Positions 54,329 through 62,074 of a DNA stretch of 64,000 nucleotides are shown here, piece by piece; position 1 is the first letter of the stretch, and each line of letters opens with the position of its first letter. Position numbers and translations under genes: made by a program. Below the pieces are notes generated by a model. It had not been told where the DNA came from. It saw nothing but the letters and a program-made list of their open reading frames with translations, and did no database searches. This DNA comes from Ruegeria sp. R13_0 (GTDB lineage Bacteria; Pseudomonadota; Alphaproteobacteria; Rhodobacterales; Rhodobacteraceae), in assembly GCF_017743995.1 (NCBI RefSeq), contig NZ_JAGHRB010000012.1, forward strand, positions 1 through 64,000. The letters run 5' to 3'.

Positions 54329-54388
54329 GGTTCGCTTGTATAGCTGTTGAGTAGGCAAAGGCCAGACGCTTGATGCAACTGGTTAAAA

Positions 54389-54441
54389 TTCGCAAATTTA
54401 CAGTTTGAGCAAATAAGATTTACAAAACTTTGCAAATTTGC
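54389..54441. promoter_or_regulatory. Cluster of TTTGCAAA-like sites before pccB
   Basis: Four related sites occur within 53 bases: TTCGCAAA (54389), TTTGAGCAAA (54404), TTTACAAA (54419) and the exact TTTGCAAA (54429), the last running directly into TTTGC. They lie 70-120 bases before the pccB start and between the divergent MFS gene and pccB. They are predicted operators for the ScfR-family regulator. Confidence 0.65.
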
Positions 54442-54509
54442 CGAATATTTCTTTGGCTGAAGGATCGCTCGCTGTAGGGTCCGGTCAGATTTCACAGGGG
54501 ACTATCGCC

Positions 54510-56042
54510 ATGAAAGACATCCTTTCCGAGCTTGAAGAACGCCGCAGCGCGGCCCGTCTGGGTGGTGGGCAAAAACGGATCGACGCGCAGCATGGGCGGG
54601 GCAAACTGACCGCGCGCGAGCGGGTCGAGTTGCTGCTGGACGAAGGCAGTTTTGAAGAATTCGACATGTTTGTCAGCCACCGTTGCACCGAATTCGGGAT
54701 GGAAAAACAGCAGCCTGCCGGGGACGGTGTGGTGACGGGCTGGGGCACGATCAATGGCCGCATGGTCTATGTGTTCAGCCAGGATTTCACCGTGTTTGGA
54801 GGCTCTCTGTCCGAAACGCACGCGCAGAAGATCTGCAAGATCATGGATATGGCCGTGCAGAATGGTGCGCCGATCATCGGGATCAACGATTCGGGCGGCG
54901 CGCGAATCCAGGAAGGCGTCGCCTCGCTTGCTGGTTATGCCGAAGTGTTTCAGCGCAACGTCACCGCATCAGGCGTGGTGCCTCAGATCAGCGTGATCAT
55001 GGGCCCCTGTGCGGGTGGCGCGGTGTACAGCCCGGCGATGACCGACTTTATCTTCATGGTGAAGGACTCGTCCTATATGTTCGTCACCGGTCCGGACGTG
55101 GTGAAGACCGTCACGAATGAGGTCGTCACAGCTGAGGAACTGGGTGGGGCTTCTACGCATACCAAGAAGTCCTCGGTCGCGGATGGCGCTTTTGAAAACG
55201 ATGTCGAAGCTTTGGCCGAGGTGCGCCGACTGGTCGACTTCCTGCCGCTCAACAACCAGGAAAAACCTCCGGTTCGGCCTTTCTTTGACGATCCCAACCG
55301 TGTCGAAACCTCATTGGATACATTGGTTCCGGACAATCCAAACACTCCGTATGACATGAAGGAACTGATAACGAAGATCGCGGATGAAGGCGATTTCTAC
55401 GAGATTCAGGAAGACTTCGCCAAGAACATCGTCACCGGCTTCATCCGTCTTGAAGGTCAGACTGTTGGTGTCGTGGCCAACCAGCCCATGGTTCTGGCCG
55501 GATGTCTGGATATCGATAGCTCTCGCAAGGCGGCGCGGTTCGTGCGCTTCTGCGACTGTTTTGAGATCCCGATTTTGACGCTGGTGGATGTGCCCGGCTT
55601 CCTGCCCGGGACGCAGCAAGAATATAGCGGCGTGATCAAGCATGGTGCCAAGCTGCTTTATGCATACGGTGAGGCGACTGTGCCGAAAGTTACGGTTATC
55701 ACCCGTAAGGCTTACGGTGGTGCTTATGTTGTTATGGCCTCGAAACATCTGCGTGGCGATTTCAACTATGCGTGGCCTACGGCCGAGATCGCGGTGATGG
55801 GTGCGAAAGGCGCGACCGAGATCATTCACCGTGCTGACCTCGGCGATGCTGAGAAGACCGCGCAGCATGTTGCCGACTACGAAGACCGTTTCGCCAACCC
55901 ATTCGTGGCGGCTGAACGCGGCTTTGTGGATGAGGTGATCATGCCGCAATCAACGCGCCGTCGTGTCTCACGGGCCTTTGCCAGCTTGCGCGGCAAGCAG
56001 TTGAAAAACCCGTGGAAAAAGCACGACAACATCCCTCTCTGA
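54510..56042 (+). CDS. pccB: Propionyl-CoA carboxylase beta subunit
   Basis: A 510-residue carboxyltransferase subunit that moves CO2 from biotin to propionyl-CoA, giving methylmalonyl-CoA. Typical segments are [52 protein letters not shown] and the C-terminal HDNIPL. The Met at 54510 ([12 protein letters not shown]) is the family start; the frame from 54438 is ignored. It works with PccA, encoded 3.3 kb downstream. Confidence 0.96.
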   Translation: MKDILSELEERRSAARLGGGQKRIDAQHGRGKLTARERVELLLDEGSFEEFDMFVSHRCTEFGMEKQQPAGDGVVTGWGTINGRMVYVFSQDFTVFGGSLSETHAQKICKIMDMAVQNGAPIIGINDSGGARIQEGVASLAGYAEVFQRNVTASGVVPQISVIMGPCAGGAVYSPAMTDFIFMVKDSSYMFVTGPDVVKTVTNEVVTAEELGGASTHTKKSSVADGAFENDVEALAEVRRLVDFLPLNNQEKPPVRPFFDDPNRVETSLDTLVPDNPNTPYDMKELITKIADEGDFYEIQEDFAKNIVTGFIRLEGQTVGVVANQPMVLAGCLDIDSSRKAARFVRFCDCFEIPILTLVDVPGFLPGTQQEYSGVIKHGAKLLYAYGEATVPKVTVITRKAYGGAYVVMASKHLRGDFNYAWPTAEIAVMGAKGATEIIHRADLGDAEKTAQHVADYEDRFANPFVAAERGFVDEVIMPQSTRRRVSRAFASLRGKQLKNPWKKHDNIPL

Positions 56043-56048
56043 GCGTGC

Positions 56049-56105
56049 GGGGTGGGGCGACCCACCCCCGACCCGCTGAAAAATTGCGGTACTCCGCCGC
56101 AATTT
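56049..56105 (+). terminator. Two hairpins after pccB
   Basis: Hairpin one pairs GGGGTGGG (56049-56056) with CCCACCCC (56061-56068) around a GCGA tetraloop. Hairpin two pairs AAATTGCGG (56081-56089) with CCGCAATTT (56097-56105). There is no long T run, so they may protect the pccB 3' end or attenuate rather than fully terminate. Confidence 0.5.
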
Positions 56106-56149
56106 GCCCGAATTCAAGGCAGAATTGACAAAGAGCGAAAAATCGTCGA

Positions 56150-56635
56150 ATGATCCGATCCATCAGACATAGAACCGCGCGGGCACATAGCACTGCGCGC
56201 GCGATCCCGGAAGGAGGAGCCTGCCTTTGGCGGGTCCGGGATCGCGCCTTAGGTCTGATGATCAGCATCTTGTCACTGCCAAGCATTACTATTGCCGAGG
56301 CGTCTCTGCCCGTACCCTCGGGCCAACCCGTGCATCTGAGCGACGTTCTGTTGGACAACAACCCCGGTGAGCTGTGGCTGCGGTTCCGGTTCATCGCCCC
56401 GAAGATCGGCGCGACGGTGGGGCGGATTGGCTATGACGTGGCCTCGAACGATATGGAGCATCTGTGCCAGACGCTGGCGGTCGCTTATGTCGCCCAGCAT
56501 GATTTGGATCCGGCCTTGGTGGTGATTTCCCTGTCCGACCGTCCGATCCAGTTCGGCGATGCCGCCCCCGATGCAACTCAGTTTTTCGAAGCCTACCGGC
56601 TGGAGCAGTCCCGGTGTATCTGGGAGGGGCTCTGA
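56150..56635 (+). CDS. DUF6497-type exported protein
   Basis: A protein of up to 161 residues of a Rhodobacterales family (DUF6497). The core is PVPSGQPVHLSDVLLDNNPG, LWLRFRFIAPKIG then HDLDPALVVISLSDRPIQFG. A hydrophobic stretch GLMISILSLPSITIA looks like a signal h-region, so the true start is probably inside the frame. A perfect AAGGAGGAG at about 56210-56218 has no in-frame ATG/GTG nearby, and the next Met is at 56258. Function unknown; conserved next to pcc genes. Confidence 0.65.
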   Translation: MIRSIRHRTARAHSTARAIPEGGACLWRVRDRALGLMISILSLPSITIAEASLPVPSGQPVHLSDVLLDNNPGELWLRFRFIAPKIGATVGRIGYDVASNDMEHLCQTLAVAYVAQHDLDPALVVISLSDRPIQFGDAAPDATQFFEAYRLEQSRCIWEGL

Positions 56636-56637
56636 CC

Positions 56638-56772
56638 ATGATCTGTCGTCATGAATTCAGAGTGTCTCAGACAACGGATGCGGCTTTGGAGGTGCGCGCT
56701 ATGACTTTTACCCCTTACGGGTGCGAATTGTTGTTCCCGATGACAGCAGTTAACGAGGTGCCAGGATGTTGA
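56638..56772 (+). CDS. Possible 44-residue ORF between pcc-linked genes
   Basis: ATG at 56638 opens 44 codons, and its end overlaps the next gene's start (ATGTTGA), a pattern of translational coupling. The product (MICRHEFRVSQTTDAALEVR and so on) matches nothing I know and has no membrane or signal segment. It may be a coupling leader or just chance. Confidence 0.25.
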   Translation: MICRHEFRVSQTTDAALEVRAMTFTPYGCELLFPMTAVNEVPGC

Positions 56773-57116
56773 AACATCGGGGCTTTCCGGGCCGTCTGCC
56801 GGGTACGGATTTTCAATTCACCATCCGCCGTGCCAACCCCAAGGGCGTGACGCCGATCACCCGGCGAGAGCGGTTCCGTGACCGCAAACCTGCGGACCGT
56901 CGCGCAGATGTCGCCTTTATGGAGGCGCTTTGGCAAAATTTCGGGGATCAGCCCTTTGAGCGCGGCAATCTGGATGCAGGACGTCTGAGCTGGCTATTTG
57001 AGCGTGAGGTCGTGCCAGCCGAAGATCCGTTCGACCCGGCGAGCTACGACGCGTTGTTGGTTATTGATCTGGACGCCGCACGTGCGTCTTTTCCCGAAAT
57101 CTTCGGAGCGGGCTGA
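56766..57116 (+). CDS. Conserved hypothetical protein of the pcc locus
   Basis: A 116-residue basic protein, MLKHRGFPGRLPGTDFQFTI at the N terminus, then RERFRDRKPADRRADVAFME and an acidic C-terminal half (AEDPFDPASYDALLVIDLDA). No domain is recognised. It is soluble with no signal peptide. Position between pccB and pccA on the same strand suggests it belongs to the propionate transcript, but a direct role is unknown. Confidence 0.6.
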   Translation: MLKHRGFPGRLPGTDFQFTIRRANPKGVTPITRRERFRDRKPADRRADVAFMEALWQNFGDQPFERGNLDAGRLSWLFEREVVPAEDPFDPASYDALLVIDLDAARASFPEIFGAG

Positions 57117-57158
57117 GCGGTGATCCACCCTGTGCCTCATATCCTTGCCCGCATGGGT

Positions 57159-57184
57159 AAAACCCTGCCCGAAGACGGGCAGGG
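57159..57184 (-). terminator. Terminator for the porin gene
   Basis: An 8-bp stem CCCTGCCC (57163-57170) with GGGCAGGG (57177-57184), loop GAAGAC; on the minus strand it is followed by TTTT. It lies 14 bases after the porin stop. It also follows the plus-strand gene ending at 57116. Confidence 0.75.
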
Positions 57185-57197
57185 CGGATATGTGGCG

Positions 57198-58370
57198 TCA
57201 GAAGTTCAGCTGTGCTGCAAGTTGAACGCGGTTGCCGTCGAAGGTGTCACCGGTCGTGGCATCGTTCCGCTCTCCATAGATGTACTCGGCGCTCAGCGTC
57301 AGGCTGTCGGTCGCCTGATAGAACGCGTTGACGTGGATCGTCTCCAACTCGGTGAAATTGAGGGCTCCAGTGCCGTCCGAGAAGCTGTTGGTCGCCAGAT
57401 CATAGTCCTCTTTACCGTAGGCGATGCCGACATTCCATTTCTCACCCAAATCCTGGCGGAACTCGATCGTGTAGCCGTCGACGTCATTGGCCTCACCGTT
57501 GACGATGGCGTTGCCAAGACCGATCAGGTAAGGGCCAATCGCCTGACCAGTCACGTAATTGACCTGGAACAGACCGCCCTCCCATGGGCGAACCGATCCC
57601 GACAGGGTCACGCCCCACTGGTCTACTTCGGTAGCGCCATCGCTGGATTCGGCTTTGCCGTAGAGGCCCGATATGCGCGCGACGTATGTACCGTCGTTAT
57701 ATTCGGCCGCCGCGGTCAGAACCGGGTCGTTCGAGTTCGAGCCGCTGACGTTTTCCTCAAGCGAAACGCTGAACTCAGTGTTTGCGCCGAAGCTGTTGGT
57801 ATAGCGGATCTGCGGTTGACGGGCGAAGGCGATGCCGACCGGGCCGTTGAATTCAACCGATGTGGGGTAGGTGTCGAGTGGCTGGAAGTTGGTCCAGTAC
57901 TGACCGATCAGCCAATTGTCACCGATGGTGATGTTGGCGTGGCGCAAGCGCAGCTCGGCTGCGTCGTCGGACGCGAACAGGTCGAGTTCCAACTGACCGC
58001 CGATATCACCCAGCGCGCTGGGCGTGCTGGTGCGCAGCCCGATGCGCGACTGGCGTACGGTGCTGCCGAAGGTGCCGCTCGTTGCGGTCGACGGCTCGCC
58101 GATGACGTTCACGAACGCGGTGTCGCCCTGGTCGAAGTCGAAGTCATAGAAGAAGTCGGCCTTGATGTAGCCGTAGACGTCCAGACTGGTATTCCCAATG
58201 CGAAAATCGCCATTGGCGGGACCGGCGCTGGAGGCCTCGAGCGCTTCGACCCGAGCGCGCAGAGCGTCAAGCTCGGCCTGGGTCTGGGCGTCCTGAGCAA
58301 AGGCAAGCGTGCTGGTCACACTAAACGCAGTGGCAGCAAGCAGGATTGCCTTTTTTCTCTTTGTAAACAT
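57198..58370 (-). CDS. DcaP-like trimeric outer-membrane porin
   Basis: A 390-residue beta-barrel. The signal peptide (KKAILLAATAFSVTSTLAFA) is followed by a short coiled coil (ELDALRARVEALEAS) and the barrel start GNTSLDVYGYIKADFFYDFD; it ends in Phe (VQLAAQLNF) as porins do. This layout matches DcaP-like porins, which take up dicarboxylates and other negatively charged substrates in Acinetobacter. AAGGA lies 9 bases before the start at 58370. Sitting inside the propionate locus, it might import carboxylic acids; that is inference. Confidence 0.87.
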   Translation of the reverse strand: MFTKRKKAILLAATAFSVTSTLAFAQDAQTQAELDALRARVEALEASSAGPANGDFRIGNTSLDVYGYIKADFFYDFDFDQGDTAFVNVIGEPSTATSGTFGSTVRQSRIGLRTSTPSALGDIGGQLELDLFASDDAAELRLRHANITIGDNWLIGQYWTNFQPLDTYPTSVEFNGPVGIAFARQPQIRYTNSFGANTEFSVSLEENVSGSNSNDPVLTAAAEYNDGTYVARISGLYGKAESSDGATEVDQWGVTLSGSVRPWEGGLFQVNYVTGQAIGPYLIGLGNAIVNGEANDVDGYTIEFRQDLGEKWNVGIAYGKEDYDLATNSFSDGTGALNFTELETIHVNAFYQATDSLTLSAEYIYGERNDATTGDTFDGNRVQLAAQLNF

Positions 58371-59020
58371 GTGGGTGTTTCCTTGTATGCGAGTGTGCGT
58401 GGCCAAAGTTCCACGCGCCCGGCGATCAGGGAAATCACGAAAAAGGGACGGGAAACGCGCTTTTGCTCAAGCATTTGTGCGAAAAATCCGGCTGTGGTTC
58501 ACGGCTGGGTGAACAGATCGGTCAACCCTCAGCATATGTTCGAAAAAATTCTGCGAGCGGGTGTGATTGCCCGTGATGTTGCGGGTGCAGCAATCAGTGC
58601 GGCAGCAGGGAAATGTAACGAAACTGTGACGATTTTGGTGGGTCCCGCCCCGCAAAGCCGTGCGGGTCTTGTCGGCATGAATTTGCGCGGAGTTTTGCCT
58701 GTTGGGCAGATTCTGGCCGGAATCTTGGGTGGAAACAATACTTTGTTTGCAGACGGGATTGTGCAGTGCATCTTGACCCAGCCGTGCGGCTCTACTTTGC
58801 CTGCGTCGCACATGCACCTACTATTCCGTACCCCTTCCTTGCGCGGGCAGGCTTGTGTTCCCCACATCGTCCTGTCCGCGTTTTTCTTTGCACAAAAAAC
58901 TGGCCTGAATGGGCATAAACCTGCGCAAAATGCAGATTTTACCCCGTTGTTATTGAATAACGGTGCTGAGTTCCTGCATCTGCCTCTAAGAGCAATACAA
59001 AAAACCACGAGGCAGACATC
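58371..59020. other. 650-base intergenic region
   Basis: This holds the porin promoter (leftward) and that of the Gly-zipper lipoprotein/pccA group (rightward). Short frames on both strands are not convincing. One near-match to the regulator octamer, TTTGCACA, occurs near 58886, and a small hairpin with GTTAT/ATAAC arms near 58950. I see no RNA gene with confidence. Confidence 0.4.
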
Positions 59021-59224
59021 ATGCGTATCTCAAAACTGTTCCTTGCACTGGCAACCTGTGCAGGCCTCGCGGCCTGCGGAGATACTCTCGGCGAACAGGC
59101 CATCCTGGGCGGCGGCGCGGGCGCTGTCGGGGCAGCCGTTCTCAGTGCCGATCCGTTGGTCGGTGCGGCCGTCGGGGCCGCAGGCAACGTGCTGTACTGT
59201 AAGACGCAGAACACCTGTAACTAA
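59021..59224 (+). CDS. Small Gly-zipper lipoprotein
   Basis: A 67-residue lipoprotein. The signal MRISKLFLALATCAGLAAC has lipobox LAAC with Cys19. The mature part is a glycine/alanine zipper (GGGAGAVGAAVLSADPLVGA), and ends in YCKTQNTC, which could form a disulphide. Such proteins stay in the outer membrane; function unknown. It sits 116 bases ahead of pccA on the same strand. Confidence 0.8.
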   Translation: MRISKLFLALATCAGLAACGDTLGEQAILGGGAGAVGAAVLSADPLVGAAVGAAGNVLYCKTQNTCN

Positions 59225-59234
59225 CGCGAATTTT

Positions 59235-59253
59235 CGGGGCGCAAGCCGCCCCG
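59235..59253 (+). terminator. Hairpin between the lipoprotein gene and pccA
   Basis: A 7-bp stem CGGGGCG (59235-59241) with CGCCCCG (59247-59253) closes loop CAAGC. No T run follows, so partial attenuation or mRNA 3'-end protection is likelier than full termination. Confidence 0.4.
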
Positions 59254-59340
59254 TCCGTCGTCACGCTTTGCGCCGACGTGGGGAAGCCCTCCCTGCGGCG
59301 GCTCTTTGCGTTTCCAGAACACCAAGCCAAAGGACGTTCC

Positions 59341-61386
59341 ATGTTCAATAAGATCCTGATCGCCAACCGGGGCGAGATCGCCTGCCGGGTTATCAAGACC
59401 GCCCGTAAAATGGGTATCGGCACCGTCGCCATCTATTCGGACGCGGACAAGAACGCTCTGCACGTGTCGATGGCGGATGAGGCTGTCCATATCGGCCCGC
59501 CGCCTGCCAACCAGTCGTATATCGTGATCGACAAGGTCATGGATGCCATCCGGCAGAGTGGCGCACAGGCTGTCCACCCCGGCTATGGCTTCCTGTCTGA
59601 GAACGCCAAATTCGCCGAGGCGCTGGACGCTGAAGGCGTGGCCTTTGTCGGCCCCCCAGTCGGCGCGATTGAAAGCATGGGGGACAAGATCACCTCGAAA
59701 AAGATCGCGAAGGAGGCCGGTGTTTCCACGGTTCCCGGCTATATGGGCTTGATCGAAGACGCCGACGAGGCGGTCAAAATCTCGAACGACATCGGCTACC
59801 CCGTCATGATCAAGGCCAGCGCCGGGGGCGGCGGCAAGGGCATGCGGATCGCGTGGAATGACGAAGAGGCCCGCGAGGGGTTTCAGTCCTCGAAGAACGA
59901 GGCTGCGAACTCGTTCGGTGACGACCGGATCTTTATCGAGAAATTCGTGACCCAACCGCGCCACATCGAAATTCAGGTTCTGTGCGACAGCCATGGCAAC
60001 GGCATCTATCTGGGTGAACGGGAATGCTCGATCCAGCGTCGCAACCAGAAAGTCGTGGAAGAGGCTCCGTCGCCCTTTCTGGATTCCGAGACCCGCAAAG
60101 CCATGGGCGAACAGGCCGTCGCACTGGCCAAGGCCGTGGGCTATTCCAGCGCGGGTACGGTGGAATTCATTGTCGATGGCGAAAAGAACTTCTACTTCCT
60201 TGAGATGAACACCCGTCTTCAGGTGGAACACCCGGTGACCGAACTGATCACCGGTGTCGATCTGGTGGAACAGATGATCCGCGTTGCGAATGGCGAAAAG
60301 CTGACCATCACGCAGGATGACGTAACGCTGACGGGCTGGGCGATCGAGAACCGTTTGTACGCCGAAGATCCCTATCGCAACTTCCTGCCCTCGATCGGCC
60401 GTTTGACCCGCTATCGCCCGCCGCAGGAAACCGCTGCCGGTCCGATGCTGGTCAATGGCAAATGGCAAGGCGACGCGCCCGAGGGTGAGGCTGCTGTGCG
60501 CAATGATACCGGCGTCTATGAGGGCGGCGAGATCAGCATGTACTACGACCCGATGATCGCCAAGCTTTGCACATGGGCCCCAACCCGCGAAGCCGCGATT
60601 GAGGCGATGCGCGTGGCGCTGGACAGTTTCGAGGTTGAGGGGATTGGCCACAACCTGCCGTTCCTGTCGGCGGTGATGGATCACCCGAAATTCGTCAGCG
60701 GTGACATGACCACCGCCTTTATCGCTGAAGAATACCCGGACGGGTTCGAAGGCGTGACGCTGCCCGAAGACGACCTGCGCCGGATCGCGGCCTCATGCGC
60801 GGCGATGCACCGGGTGGGTGAGATTCGCCGGACGCGAGTTTCGGGCCGGATGGACAACCACGAACGCAAGGTCGGCAAGCGCTGGGTCGTTTCGCTGGAG
60901 GGTCATGATTTTGCCGTTCAGGTCAACGCAGACAAGGAAGGCGCGACCGTTAAGTTCGAGGACGGCTCGACCGTTCGCGTCGCATCAGACTGGACACCGG
61001 GCGACCAGCTGGCGGTGCTGGATGTAGATGGAAGCCCTCTGGTTCTGAAAGTTGGCAAGGTTTCGGGCGGGTTCCGCATTCGCAACCGGGGTGCCGATCT
61101 GAAGGTCCATGTGCGCCGTCCGCGTCAGGCCGAGCTGGCCAAGCTGATGCCGGAAAAACTGCCGCCGGATACGTCGAAAATGCTGCTCTGCCCGATGCCG
61201 GGTCTGGTCGTGAAGATCGACGTGGAAGTCGGTCAGGAGGTCCAGGAAGGTCAGGCGCTGTGCACCATCGAGGCGATGAAGATGGAAAACATCCTGCGCG
61301 CCGAGAAGAAGGGCACCGTTGCCAAGATCAACGCAGGTCCGGGCGACAGCCTTGCCGTAGACGAAGTGATCATCGAGTTCGAATGA
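59341..61386 (+). CDS. pccA: Propionyl-CoA carboxylase alpha (biotin) subunit
   Basis: A 681-residue biotin carboxylase/carrier subunit. The ATP-grasp region has KASAGGGGKGMRIAW and GERECSIQRRNQKV; the middle BT domain follows, and the C-terminal BCCP carries biotin on Lys647 in EAMKMEN, 34 residues from the end as usual. The Met at 59341 (MFNKILIANRGEIACR) is the family start. It charges biotin with bicarbonate for PccB. methylmalonyl-CoA mutase follows on the same strand beyond one opposite gene. Confidence 0.97.
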   Translation: MFNKILIANRGEIACRVIKTARKMGIGTVAIYSDADKNALHVSMADEAVHIGPPPANQSYIVIDKVMDAIRQSGAQAVHPGYGFLSENAKFAEALDAEGVAFVGPPVGAIESMGDKITSKKIAKEAGVSTVPGYMGLIEDADEAVKISNDIGYPVMIKASAGGGGKGMRIAWNDEEAREGFQSSKNEAANSFGDDRIFIEKFVTQPRHIEIQVLCDSHGNGIYLGERECSIQRRNQKVVEEAPSPFLDSETRKAMGEQAVALAKAVGYSSAGTVEFIVDGEKNFYFLEMNTRLQVEHPVTELITGVDLVEQMIRVANGEKLTITQDDVTLTGWAIENRLYAEDPYRNFLPSIGRLTRYRPPQETAAGPMLVNGKWQGDAPEGEAAVRNDTGVYEGGEISMYYDPMIAKLCTWAPTREAAIEAMRVALDSFEVEGIGHNLPFLSAVMDHPKFVSGDMTTAFIAEEYPDGFEGVTLPEDDLRRIAASCAAMHRVGEIRRTRVSGRMDNHERKVGKRWVVSLEGHDFAVQVNADKEGATVKFEDGSTVRVASDWTPGDQLAVLDVDGSPLVLKVGKVSGGFRIRNRGADLKVHVRRPRQAELAKLMPEKLPPDTSKMLLCPMPGLVVKIDVEVGQEVQEGQALCTIEAMKMENILRAEKKGTVAKINAGPGDSLAVDEVIIEFE

Positions 61387-61462
61387 TCATGACCGCGCTT
61401 TTGGCATATCTTCAGGTCTCACCGGCGTTCTGCGCCTGTGGCTTGAGGCGTGGCAAAAGCGT

Positions 61463-61909
61463 TCAGCCACCCTCGCGCCGTTCGCGGATTTCGCGTTCGC
61501 GCAGGGGGGTTTTGTCGATCGAGCGGCCGATCTCGCGCACGCTCCACGGGGACGGTTTGCGCAGTTTGACCACGCCGTCCTTGTCGACAAAAACCATCTG
61601 GAACCCGCGCGGGCGCAGCTTGGACCGGATCGCGGATCGTGCGGACGGATCGGTATCCGTTAGCACCACGACATCCCGATCCCGCATCGCGTCCTCACCT
61701 TCCAGCAACATGTCGATCTGCTGCTGGAACCGGGGATCGGCGGGCGTGTCGGCGAAGACGACAATGGGCCGGTGGGTCCACATGAAATCGCTCAACTCAC
61801 TGTCGCCAACAGGGCGAACATATTCATCATCAGCAGGTGCTGTTCCGTCGGCGGCCATGGCAGCCAGCGGGATAAGTGCCGAGAAAACAAGGGCAAGCGT
61901 TTTGTTCAT
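61463..61909 (-). CDS. DUF4174 exported protein
   Basis: A 148-residue exported protein. Signal peptide MNKTLALVFSALIPLAAMAA; the mature DUF4174 region has PIVVFADTPADPRFQQQIDM and DVVVLTDTDPSARSAIRSKL, a thioredoxin-like fold without visible redox cysteines. Function unknown. A perfect ribosome site (AGGAGG) precedes the ATG at 61909; longer upstream frame is not used. It is read against the surrounding pccA and mcm genes. Confidence 0.8.
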   Translation of the reverse strand: MNKTLALVFSALIPLAAMAADGTAPADDEYVRPVGDSELSDFMWTHRPIVVFADTPADPRFQQQIDMLLEGEDAMRDRDVVVLTDTDPSARSAIRSKLRPRGFQMVFVDKDGVVKLRKPSPWSVREIGRSIDKTPLREREIRERREGG

Positions 61910-62074
61910 GGGGCCTCCTGTCCCGTTGAATATAGCCTCTGCGCGCGCGAATGCGACCGGCGATTTGCACAAGACGCTCAATTTGTCGCGCGTGGGCCAT
62001 GCCCGGCATCTGCTGAACCACGATACGCACGGATTGCAGGCTGCTGCAGGCCGAACTGACAAGAGGACACCTCG

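Noticed and set aside
54438..54509. Upstream start of pccB at 54438
   Set aside because: The added 24 residues overlap the operator cluster and are unlike PccB N termini; the Met at 54510 has a ribosome site and starts the conserved sequence.
57120..59351. Very long plus-strand frame (743 codons) across the porin region
   Set aside because: It is antisense to a well-supported DcaP-like porin with signal peptide, terminal Phe, ribosome site and terminator, and its product resembles no protein family.
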